This document shows, piece after piece, positions 1-9,541 of a stretch of 64,000 nt of DNA. The translations under genes were made by a program, and so were the position numbers. The stretch lies in assembly GCA_039105265.1 (NCBI GenBank), contig JAPFFF010000006.1:4030001-4094000 (forward strand), given 5' to 3'. The stretch's first letter is position 1. The number at the start of each line of letters is the position of its first letter. The notes under the pieces are model-generated. The model saw only the letters and a list, made by a program, of their open reading frames with translations. It made no database searches and was not told where the DNA came from. This DNA comes from Tritrichomonas musculus (lineage: Eukaryota > Parabasalia > Tritrichomonadida > Tritrichomonadidae).

Positions 1-204
1 AAAATACTTCTAAAAAAGAAGGACCTTTTTCTAAAAATGAATTCGTCATTTTCTAAAAAAGAAAGAAATATTTCTAAAAAAGAACGACCTTCTTCCGAAG
101 AAGAAAAAAATATTTCTAAAAAAGAACGACCTTTTTCTAAAGAAGAAGAAAATATTTCTGAAGAAGTAAAAAATATTTCTGAAGATTACTTTACTTTTTT
201 CTGA
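1..204 (+). CDS. 3' end of a Lys/Glu/Ser-rich repeat ORF (partial)
   Basis: Frame 1 is open from the window edge to a TGA at 202-204, giving 67 residues with no start inside the window that can be trusted. The peptide repeats blocks such as SKKERNI, SKKERP and SEEEKNI, and the DNA repeats TTTCTAAAAAAGAACGACC-like units. The composition resembles the neighbouring charged coiled-coil gene, so it may be the tail of a related low-complexity protein. No domain is recognisable. It could also be a non-coding simple repeat that happens to stay open. Confidence 0.35.
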   Translation, partial: KILLKKKDLFLKMNSSFSKKERNISKKERPSSEEEKNISKKERPFSKEEENISEEVKNISEDYFTFF

Positions 205-1611
205 AAAAGAATTATTTTTTTCCATTCATACTCTACTTTTTTCGCTCAATACCCGACTTTTTTCAATTGACCACCCGACCTTTTTCCCTACCTATAAGTT
301 TGGTAAATCAGTTCAAATGATTTCTAATGAAAATGGTAAATAGATTATTCAAGATAGCTTTAATAACAATAATTATGTGAATTAGGTATCTATATCAGTA
401 TTTTTCTACTGTAAAAGCATAACAATTGGATAATTGTCCATAATAAATCAAAACGTTATTCTTTCAAACTTTTCGTGCACTTTTCCCTTTTTCTTAATGT
501 TCAGTTACATCTGTTTAAAATCAATTTTAATACATCTTTGCCTTTGGAAGCAAACTTTGACTGTGCAAATGAAGATTTCTATGCATAATGGTTTTCAATT
601 ATATATTCTCATATACTCAATGCCGATTTAGCAAGACAAATTATCTCAACAAATATGATAATTTCATTCTATCTATCGAAAACAATTTCTTTTTATTAAA
701 ATGATTGGATATGTAATGAATTAATTATATTTGTCATATTTTTTGTCATTATTATAAAAAGTAACATAAATACTTTGCTACATAATGGAAAGAGTAACTT
801 TTGATATGCCTTAATCACAACTTTTATGATGCACAATTTAATAATTGATATATCAATTATTTAATATATTTTAAACTCAAGTAGCAAATAAAAATAATCA
901 AAGAAATCAATACAATCGCAATTCAATATAACATTCAGGAAAGTATTGCACTCGCAACTTTTGTTGATCAATTAATTTTGATATGAACCAATTTCTGCTA
1001 GTATGCTTTGAATTTTTAGTTCTTGATTTTAAGAATAAAAACATACTAAATATACTGAAATTATTTTAATTAGAAAAATCAATTGAAATGATTTTGAAAA
1101 ATCAACAAAATTGCTAAATATTTTCAATCATAATTGGAACTAAATCATTATCATTTATATATACACATATAAATTATTTAATCATCACTATATTTAATCA
1201 TCTCATTTCAAAAAAAAAAATCGTTATATTATCAGATACATATATTTTTATACTTTGAACAGTTTTAATAACATACTATTAATACAATTATATCTTTATT
1301 ATTTTATTTTACCTTATGAAAATTAGAGAAAACATATTTAAAGTTGATTTTAACTTTTTGAATATACTGTTAGATTTTATAAAAAAATATTGAAAAGCTG
1401 AAAATCTTTATTCATTCATTTTTAAATGAATAAAATAATCCTTACAATTATTTTTTCAAAATTGAATAAACATTGAATTTTTAAAAAATATCAATTTAAT
1501 ATTCTAATTTGAAATAAAATTTGATATGATTATTTTAATTCTAATGAACAAATTGACGATAACTGATTTTTTAATTGAAAAAAAATTTCTTCATCACATG
1601 TATAATTATTT
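205..1611. other. AT-rich intergenic stretch
   Basis: No convincing gene is seen. The only ORF above 60 codons (about 434-631) has no family resemblance and poor composition. Two CCCGAC-T-run motifs lie near 250-285. An AACTTTTTGA motif at 1352-1361 lies about 250 bp before the next gene. Confidence 0.6.
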
Positions 1612-2760
1612 ATGGAAAAAACAAAATTACAACTTGAATCTACTAAATTAGGTACAGATGAAAAATCCTTTGCAAAAGTTCTTGGTATTGAAGAACCAGC
1701 AAATGATGAAGAATATCTAAATAATTTATTTAAAGAAAAAGAAAACCAAAATGAAGTAAATAAAAAAGAAACAAAAAACATTGCACAATATGATAGAAAA
1801 AGATTGAATTATCACATGTTCCAGCAAAAAAACATAGAATATATTAAAAAACAAAAAGAAGATGCGAAGAACCTGTCTAAACAAAAGAAAGAAGAAATAA
1901 TGCAATTGAAAAAACAAAAAAAGGAAGAAATGATGCAATTAGAGAGACAAAAAGAAGAAGTTGAAAAAATCAAATTACAAAAAGAAGAAGAAATTGCAAA
2001 ATTAATGAAACAGAAAGAAGAAATCGAAAATTCAATGAAAAAGAAGAGAAAAACAGAATTACTCGCAAATAAAAAAGGAAGGCAAGCAGATAAATTAATG
2101 AGAAATAAAAAATATTCAAAGAAACAAAAAGAAACAATTAAGAAAAATGCAGCAGATCACTTTGTAAACAAAAAAGTAAAGGAAGAACATGTAATGAAAG
2201 AAAAAGATGAAAATGAAGAACTTAAAAGAAAAGAAGAAGAACTTATTAAAATTGAAGAAGAAATTAAAAGAAACGAAGAAGAAGAACTTTTAAGAGAAAA
2301 GGAAGAAGAACGAATTGAAATAGAAGAAGAAATTTTACGAAAAGAAAAAGAAGAACTTATAAGAGCAAAAGAAGAAGAACTTATAGAAATAGAAGAAGAA
2401 ATCAAAAGAAATGAAGAAGAGGAACTTTTTAGAAATGAAGATGAAGAACACATTTTGGATGACGAAGAAAGCATTCAAAAAGAAGAAGAAGAACTTTTAA
2501 GAAATAAAGAGGAAGAAAAAATTTTGGATGAAGAAGAAAGCATTCATAAAGAAGAAGAGGAACTTTTAAGAAATAAAAATGAAGAACATATGAAAGAAGA
2601 AGAGGAAAAACGTAAAAGAAAAGAAGAGGAAGAACGTATAAAGAAGGAGAGAGAGAATCTAAGAAAGAAAAAGAAAGCAGCACTTATCAAACGTTTAGAT
2701 TTCAAAATAATTTGTAAAATTATAAGATATATGTATGTTAAAAAAGTCAAATTATATTAA
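1612..2760 (+). CDS. Highly charged Glu/Lys coiled-coil protein
   Basis: The product is 382 aa and starts at the first ATG of the frame. From about residue 75 to 365 it is almost only E, K, R, I and L, with repeated blocks of the type EEELLRNKEEE and EEEIKRNEEEE and earlier KQKKEEIMQLKKQ. This predicts one long alpha-helical coiled coil or single alpha-helix. The first 70 residues are less repetitive and may form a small head. No signal peptide or membrane segment is visible. The stop is TAA followed by A, so the TAAA polyadenylation signal overlaps it. Function is unknown; a cytoskeletal or scaffold role would only be a guess. Repeat slippage probably makes its length variable between strains. 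Confidence 0.7.
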   Translation: MEKTKLQLESTKLGTDEKSFAKVLGIEEPANDEEYLNNLFKEKENQNEVNKKETKNIAQYDRKRLNYHMFQQKNIEYIKKQKEDAKNLSKQKKEEIMQLKKQKKEEMMQLERQKEEVEKIKLQKEEEIAKLMKQKEEIENSMKKKRKTELLANKKGRQADKLMRNKKYSKKQKETIKKNAADHFVNKKVKEEHVMKEKDENEELKRKEEELIKIEEEIKRNEEEELLREKEEERIEIEEEILRKEKEELIRAKEEELIEIEEEIKRNEEEELFRNEDEEHILDDEESIQKEEEELLRNKEEEKILDEEESIHKEEEELLRNKNEEHMKEEEEKRKRKEEEERIKKERENLRKKKKAALIKRLDFKIICKIIRYMYVKKVKLY

Positions 2761-2949
2761 ATTAAACATATCCAGACTCTCTAGAATTTCAAGTCTGCTT
2801 GCTAGCAAGAAACAACAACAATCTGTATATTTTATTTTATCATAAAATTGAATAAAACAAATTTGAACTAACAAATCTTTAAGAATTGCATATTAAATTT
2901 ACTATTTGTTCTAATTTTTCATTGACATTTGTTCTAAATGAATTAATTA

Positions 2950-3785
2950 ATTCATTGTTAATCCTGAAGAATATCTCAATTCATTCAGACATAAACTTGT
3001 AAAGGAAAAAAGCATTGTTATTTTTGTTCTATGCATTTATTCAAAAGAACAAAACATTGAAATTGATGATGCTTCATCAGAAGGCAAAATCTTGACTTGA
3101 AATCAATGATTTTAAGAAGTAACTTTAAAGAGTAAAAAGAAAATATTATCAATGAAATCAGTAAAATTAGCAAATGGATATCAAATGATATAAAAGTTAT
3201 CATAGAGAAAGGTTTAAAACAAGAAAATTTGAACAACACGATCAATGAAATCAAATATTTGATTTCAAGTCAAGATCCAAAAAGAAGAGCTTCGAAGAGG
3301 ATATTTCTGAAGATATTAATGAACTAGAAAATGAAATAAAATGGCAAGATGATGCAATATACCAATAGGAAAAGAAACAAGCATTTTAAAAAAAAGTTGA
3401 GTCAAAATCAATAAATATCAAAAAAGTGGTCAGGATTTGTTAAGTGAAACCGATTAATCAAAAGCTAAAAAAAAAAAAGTAAGCAATGATTAGCTTAACA
3501 ATTATAATACGTATTACTCATTTATACTTTTGCAGCAAAAGTAAAAAAGTGTTCTACAAAACCAGTTTTTCATGATGACTTGAAAAGAATTACACAAAAT
3601 AACTCAAATAGTAAAAATATTTTTATAGTTGTTATTCAAACAATCTAAAGAAATAATGATTTTCATCAGGCCAGAACTCTCCTCAAAATTCGAATAGTAA
3701 ATCATAAGAGAGTTCTGATTCTTTTAATATCAACAATAGTGATGACTTTTTTGAAATGATTTATGATAATAAAAATGACAAATAA
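2950..3785 (+). pseudogene. Decayed protein-coding gene, possibly a processed copy
   Basis: Coding-like peptides follow each other on the plus strand in changing frames. They include NPEEYLNSFRHKLVKEKS (about 2960-3015), INEISKISKWISND (about 3150-3195), SEDINELENEIKWQDDAIY (about 3310-3365) and a C-terminal piece with SSDSFNINNSDDFFEMIYD that ends at TAA 3783-3785. Several frameshifts and in-frame stops separate them, including one stop near 3703, so it is not functional. The helical middle part loosely recalls the C-terminal helical region of Hsp70-type proteins, and the Ser/Asn-rich tail would fit, but this is a weak guess. The stop overlaps TAAA and a 42-base poly(A) run begins 27 bases later. 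Confidence 0.5.
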
Positions 3786-3811
3786 ACTTGAATATATAAT
3801 GAAAGAATCTT

Positions 3812-3812
<1 letters not shown>

Positions 3813-3854
<42 letters not shown>
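3813..3854 (+). repeat. 42-base poly(A) tract
   Basis: Uninterrupted run of 42 A, the longest homopolymer in the window. It begins 27 bases after the stop codon of the decayed gene just upstream. Other runs are T32 at 18297-18328, A29 at 33900-33928 and A28 at 8994-9021, none with such a gene-end context. Confidence 0.9.
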
Positions 3855-3856
<2 letters not shown>

Positions 3857-5239
3857 ATTAGATTCAGAATTAAAATATATATTTTAAGCTGCAAAATATT
3901 AAAGATGAACATGATGATATATCTTCGAATAATGTCTCTTCATTCTTTAATTTTAATTGAAGGCGAAGTGATAATTTCATTCTCTGCAGTGACAATTATC
4001 ATCTTTACTGAATATGAATTATTATAATATTTGTATGTTAAATTATCTCCACATTTCCAATTTTCAATAACTGAATAATTGCAAAATTTATTATAATAAT
4101 ATTTAATACATTGATTGACGAGTTTTTTCTACCATAATAAATAATTGATGATAATTTAGAACAACAATAAATGGGATATTCAATAAATATGATCTTTTTG
4201 AATTTTGGTATAACTTTTTGTTAATCTATATTTATAAATATATAATATATTACTTAATGCATGATATATTAAATTTTAATGATTGAATAATGACTTGATA
4301 AAAAGTTATAAACCATTGAAAAAATATTAAAATAATTTTATTTTTTTGTTAATGGATAAAAATAAATTCAATAAATAAAATGCAAAGGAAAATAATAAAG
4401 ATTTATAAGATTCATTATATAAAATTTCTTCAAATTTTTAATTATAGTTTTTGATATTTTTGTCACTTCATTAATAGACCACTATCAAATTCTGAATTTA
4501 AAAATTCTATGAGTTATCACAAAATTAATTGTCTTAAAAAAAATTATTTCTTGAGTATTTTTGCTATATTTTGGTATATATAAATTACGGCATGAATTTA
4601 TGGGAAAATTTCTTCTCAATTTACAAACTTTTTGAAATAAATTGAGAGGTCTGTTTACCATAAATACATACTGTAATATAAATTATATATCATTTATTTC
4701 TATTCTTCTTTTAAGCCTATTCCCTTTTTTCAATAAAAATTTTAAAGTTGAGAGAATGTAAAAATTTTACAACAATAATCGGAATGGTGTAATTTTAAAG
4801 TTTTAAACTTTTCCCGAAATAATAACCACTGAATCTTATTTTCTATGAGTTTTTTCAATATTGAATTTTTTAAAGAATTCTTTTTTTTCAATTGTTTTTA
4901 AAAAAATCATAATTCTAATTTCAAAAGTACTATTTTTGGGATATGTTTTATCCTGTGATAAATTTTACAATAGGCTTTGTTAATTTAAAATATAATTATA
5001 TAGAAATCATAAATGTTGAATTAATAAAAAGCAATAAATTTGTGAAATTATAGGAAGAGCTTCATTTTTAAAAAAATTGATTTCTAAATGAATATGCAAT
5101 ATTACATCTTATCATCAAAGATTTACATGAAGATGGTAATTGATTAAACTATTAAAATTTATAAAATGATCATTTATATATATAAACTTTATAGAACAAA
5201 TACGATACATGAAAAAAGTATGTTACATTTACATTTTAA
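3855..5239. other. Gene-free AT-rich stretch containing a MITE
   Basis: No gene is seen on either strand. The stretch is AT-rich low-complexity DNA. The only defined structure is a 90-bp fold-back element at 4586-4675, listed separately. Confidence 0.6.
4586..4675. mobile_element. 90-bp fold-back MITE with 8-bp target duplication
   Basis: Two arms of about 38 bp form an imperfect inverted repeat. The left arm reads TACGGCATGAATTTATGG and the right arm, read in reverse, TACAGTATGTATTTATGG; the arms also share CTCAATTTA towards the loop. The loop contains AACTTTTTGA. The element is flanked by identical ATATAAAT octamers at 4578-4585 and 4676-4683. It has no coding capacity. The 8-bp duplication would suit hAT- or MULE-type transposition, but its AT-only composition weakens the evidence. 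Confidence 0.6.
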
Positions 5240-7697
5240 CATATGTTGCACAAATTTAAACTTGATTGGGCTTTGCATGATTTCAATAAGTTTTTCATTT
5301 CATTATTTGGTGCCAAATCAATTGGCGTTTTCCATAAAAAAATCAAAAAGAACCATTTAAAAAATTATTTGTAATTTCATGATATCATTTTAAAAAAAAC
5401 TTCATTTTTTATATCAACTTTGATTTCTGGTTGTCTTATTAAAAGATAAATAATTTGCATGTTGCCATTTTCAACTGCTAAATGAAGTGGAGTTTTATTA
5501 AAATAAAAAAAATTGAAATGTAATTAATAAAATCATTTTATGAAATTTTATTCAAATTTTTGATTGTTAATTAAATTAAAACAAACAAAATAAAATTTTA
5601 TTAAATCAATTTATTTAGAATGCTATTTAATAAAAAGTTTATAAATGATATTAAAATAATTTATTTTTGAATGGCATTAAAAAAAATAAATATTTTAAAA
5701 TTTTATTTAAATAATTAATTATTAATTCCATTGAAAAAATTAATTTGAAAATTATATTGAAATTTTAGAATGATGAATTTTATTAATATATTTTATTTGT
5801 AATCCAATTGAATTGTATAATATTAAATCATATTAAATAATTTGATGTGTGAATTATATTAATATTTTTGAATTCAAAATTGAATTAAAATATTAAAATT
5901 TAAAATTCTATTTAAACATTTAATTTCAAATTATATTTATAATGTTTAATTTTGAATGATATTAATAGGTTTAATATGAAATTATATTCAAATATTAATT
6001 TTCAAATTAAATTGAAATATTTATTTTTTGAATTGCATTCAAAAAGTTAAATTTTTGAATTACATTAAATTAAATGATATGAAAATGAAATTTAAAAATT
6101 CAATAATAAATGGCATTAAATAATTAATCATTAAAATTGCATTAAAATATTCAATTATTAAAACTAAATTAAAAAAAAAATATCGAATCATATAATTAAA
6201 ATATTTGTGATAAACTATATAAAAAGATTTATTAGAATGGTGTAAAAAAATACAATTTAAAATTTGATTTAAAAAATATATGATTTTAAATTATATTAAG
6301 AAATTGTTTAAACTTGATTAAATGAAATAAGATTTATAATTCCATTAAATATGATTCTTAATTTCATTAAAATTTATGGTTATAAATTACATCAAAATAA
6401 TTAAATTATGAATTATATTGAAATTAATAATTTTTAATCAAATTAAAATAAATAATTTTTTAATTCCATTGAAATATTAAACTTATAAATGGCATTGAAA
6501 TATTAGACTTATAAATGGCATTGAAATATTTAATTTTGAAATATTATTAAACTATTTATTTTTTAATCCAATAAAAAGCATATAATTGTTAATCCAATTG
6601 AAATATTTAATTTTGGAATTGGATTAAATTATTTATTTATTAAAATTGTATTAAAATAATTTAATTTTAATTCCATTTGAATAGTTAATTTGAAATGAAA
6701 TCAAATTATAAATTTTGTGAATATCATTTAATTTTTAATATTGAAATATAATTGAATAATTTAATTTTTGAAATATCATTGAAATTTACTAGTTTAAATT
6801 ATATTAAAATATTTATTATTTTTTTAATTTTATGGAATTAATTATTTTGAAATCTTATTAAAAAATTTCACATGAAATTACATAAAAATTTTTTCTTCAA
6901 AAAAACAATTCCCATATTAATATCAATTTTTTTATTTGATAATAATAATTTAATTATTTCTACATTGCCTTTTTCAACAGCTTGATATAATGGCGTTTCA
7001 TTATAATTATTAATTTTAATTGTATAAATTTTTAATTTTTTTAAATTATATAAATAGAATTAAATTTAAATCCAATAAAAATACATTATTATGAATGTCA
7101 TTCAAATATTTGATTTTGAATGTCATTGAAACTTTAAATTATGAACTTGATTGAAATATTAATTATTGAATATTATTGAATTATTTAAATTGAAATTATA
7201 TTCAAATAAATATTTTTTAAATTGCATTAAAAAATATGAAAATTTGAAATTTTATCTAAATAAATATTTTTGTAATTTTATACAAATAATTTATTTTATA
7301 AAAACATATCCAAGATTAATATCAAGATTGTTTTGTGATATCAATAATTTTATAATGTCAATATATTCCTTTTTCACAGCTAAATATATTGGTGATTTAT
7401 TAAAAAAATTTTTTTTTTTCATAATTTCATTACAATATTAAAATAAAGAAATTATATTTGAATTGAATTGATTTTGAATTGCATTTGAAATTATTTCAAT
7501 AAATTCCATTTGAATTTTTTTGAAAAACTTTATTTAATAAAAATTTGAAATTTTATATATACAATTTATATTAGTATTTTCAAATAATAATAAAAACTCA
7601 ACAATTTCTTTATTTCCTTTTTCAACAGCTATATACAATATTGTTTTACAAACAAAATATTTGAATATCATTCAAAATTGATATTTTTTTTAAAATT
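5240..7697 (-). pseudogene. C-terminal ankyrin repeats of the DUF3447 gene, split by spacers
   Basis: Reading down the minus strand from the intact ORF that ends at 7698, five ankyrin pieces are recognisable: KTILYIAVEKGNKEIVEFLL (about 7655-7563), NKSPIYLAVKKEYIDIIKLL (7401-7294), NETPLYQAVEKGNVEIIKLL (7012-6901), NKTPLHLAVENGNMQIIYLL (5503-5398) and GKTPIDLAPNNEMKNLLKS (5335-5262). The last has the look of the usual C-terminal end of such proteins. Frameshifts and stops fall in AT-rich spacers of about 155, 265, 1400 and 45 bp. All of the spacers sit between the end of one repeat and the TPLxxAV start of the next. The gene is therefore either dead beyond its N-terminal half or interrupted by sequence removed in an unknown way. 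Confidence 0.75.
5520..6890. repeat. Degenerate AT-rich tandem repeat, period near 26 bp
   Basis: The tract consists of diverged copies of a unit close to AATTGCATTGAAATATTTAA. The clearest pair is two copies of ATAAATGGCATTGAAATATT around 6485-6530. It fills the gap between the third and fourth recognisable ankyrin pieces. The same unit also appears in the shorter gaps at about 7020-7160 and 7440-7560. GC is extremely low and no open frame is meaningful. Confidence 0.7.
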
Positions 7698-8846
7698 TTA
7701 TAAAAAAAATATTTTTTTTTTAAAAATTATTTTTGCATTTAATTCTACATTCATATATGTTGCAGTATATTTGACAAGATAATAATGATTATATTTGCAT
7801 AAATAAGGAAATAAAGCACATTTCATATCTTTCTCAGGGATGAATGAATAATTGTAATATTTAACTGAAGCTTTTAAATTTTTAAATATTTTTTCTTCAT
7901 TATTTTGAAAGTGGTTATTTATGATGTAATTCGAAATGTCTTTGTGATGACACTTGATTGATTCTTTAAAACTTTTAAGATACATTTCTTCTTGATTTTC
8001 AAGATTTTCTTCAAGAATTCGGATGATTTCTGGATGATCACCATGAACAGCAAAAATCATTAATCGATTAGGCAAATCTGCCTTATTTAGAAATAAATAT
8101 TTGAATATTTGAATTGATCCAAAAAAAGCTGCATATTCAATTAATGTAATGCTTTTCGATTTCTTTCGTTTTTGTAATAAAAATAAATTCGTTTCATAAA
8201 TTGAATCGTTTTTGATCGTCGAATTTAAAGAAAAGTTGTTTTGGTTAACAAATGAGAGAAATTCATCTATTAAATCTTCTCGAATCATTTGGCAAAGTGA
8301 ATCATCATTTTCACCACTTTTTCTTTTTTCTTCAAAATCATCTGGCGGGTGTTTTAAAATTTCATTTAATATTTGATTTTTTAAATTTTTACTTATTTTG
8401 TTTTTGCTGATAAAATTATAGATCTCTGGTGAAAAATATTGTGGATATCCGTATATTTTGTATTTGTTCGATAACATCAATTCAATAATATGTTTATCAA
8501 TGGTCATTATTTTTTGTTGAATCAAAAATAAAAGAATTCGTTTATTACTTTTGAAAATATTAAATATTTCTGAGTTTGAAAAATATTTTTCAATCTCAAT
8601 TTTCAAATCTAATAGTATTTTTTCAATTTTGTCAAAAAAACAAGAATCTCTGTTATGGCTATCTGATATTTTTACTACTAAGTAAAGTAATGCTTTAAGA
8701 TTATATTGATCGTCTCGGAAATTATTTTCAATTAAAAATGATAAAAGATTTGCATAATCTTCTTCAATATTATCTTCTCCAGTAATAAAGGACAGAATAT
8801 ATGATTGAATAACTTTCATTTTTTCTAAATAATCTGAAATACTCAT
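7698..8846 (-). CDS. DUF3447 ankyrin protein, N-terminal part
   Basis: The open frame is 382 aa from ATG at 8846. The N-terminal third is all-helical. It is followed by the DUF3447 signature region, with LIEYAAFFGSIQIFKYLFLN and MIFAVHGDHPEIIRILEENL near residues 230-280. This family forms large paralogous sets in trichomonads. Ankyrin domains bind protein partners; the specific role is unknown. The frame runs off into Lys/Phe-rich AT sequence (KIIFKKKIFFL) just where canonical ankyrin repeats should begin, and these are found broken further down the minus strand to about 5260. The protein is thus probably truncated by about 150 or more residues, or the locus is a pseudogene. It is identified from recalled family patterns, without a database search. 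Confidence 0.75.
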   Translation of the reverse strand: MSISDYLEKMKVIQSYILSFITGEDNIEEDYANLLSFLIENNFRDDQYNLKALLYLVVKISDSHNRDSCFFDKIEKILLDLKIEIEKYFSNSEIFNIFKSNKRILLFLIQQKIMTIDKHIIELMLSNKYKIYGYPQYFSPEIYNFISKNKISKNLKNQILNEILKHPPDDFEEKRKSGENDDSLCQMIREDLIDEFLSFVNQNNFSLNSTIKNDSIYETNLFLLQKRKKSKSITLIEYAAFFGSIQIFKYLFLNKADLPNRLMIFAVHGDHPEIIRILEENLENQEEMYLKSFKESIKCHHKDISNYIINNHFQNNEEKIFKNLKASVKYYNYSFIPEKDMKCALFPYLCKYNHYYLVKYTATYMNVELNAKIIFKKKIFFL

Positions 8847-8993
8847 CTTTTAATATGATAAAAAATTTTCAATAAATTGAAAGAGGTTTTTAATTCAAAA
8901 TTTTCAATATATTGACCGAAGTTTTACAATTCAAATTTTTTTAAAAATAATTGATTACCTGCCTTCTACCATTTATGTCTGCTATTAATTTTC

Positions 8994-9024
<31 letters not shown>

Positions 9025-9065
9025 TTTTAAAAACTTTTTAGATCATCAATTATTTATTGCACATT

Positions 9066-9163
9066 ATAGAATCTTGTTAAGTCCAAATGTCACTTTTTTT
9101 TGGTGAAAAGTTTCTGATAAAAGGCCAAGAAAAAAATGGAATTTGGACTTAACAAGATGCTAT
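9066..9163. mobile_element. 98-bp fold-back MITE
   Basis: A perfect 18-bp inverted repeat (ATCTTGTTAAGTCCAAAT at 9071-9088 and its complement at 9141-9158) extends with one mismatch to terminal ATAG...CTAT. The element is flanked by ATTGCACA at 9056-9063 and 9164-9171; with the two following bases this is a 10-bp duplication with one mismatch. There is no coding sequence. It belongs to a different sequence family from the MITE at 4586-4675. Confidence 0.75.
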
Positions 9164-9541
9164 ATTGCACATGCGTTTCTACAAAGTTTGAATAAAAAAT
9201 TCCGCATTCGTAAATGTTAATGAATTAAAACTAATGGAATCGATCAGACAAGAGCAATGCTCTTTTTAACATCAATTACATCATTATTTGTATATCCAAC
9301 TATTTTAAGCAAAGTGATTCACTTGTTTTAAGATACTCATGATATTTAAATTTTATTATTGATTTGAAAAGCAGATTCAGAATGAACAAAATATTCATGA
9401 TTCAAGATATAGGACAACTTCCTGTGCCAGCTTTCATGAAAGTGATTCACTTGTATTGAAAAAAGTGACAATTTATTGAGCTCAATAAAATTAATATAAT
9501 TTCATAAAATGCACTTTAAAATATTTTTTTTTTTTAGTTAA

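Noticed and set aside
2157-2750. Minus-strand Ser/Leu/Phe-rich ORFs over the coiled-coil gene
   Set aside because: Shadows of GAA-rich coding sequence on the plus strand, with no family resemblance.
2733-2883. Possible intron: GTATGT at 2733 and ACTAAC...AG ending at 2883, at the 3' end of the coiled-coil gene
   Set aside because: Removing it gives a stop after three more codons and no recognisable protein, and the ORF already ends cleanly at TAAA.
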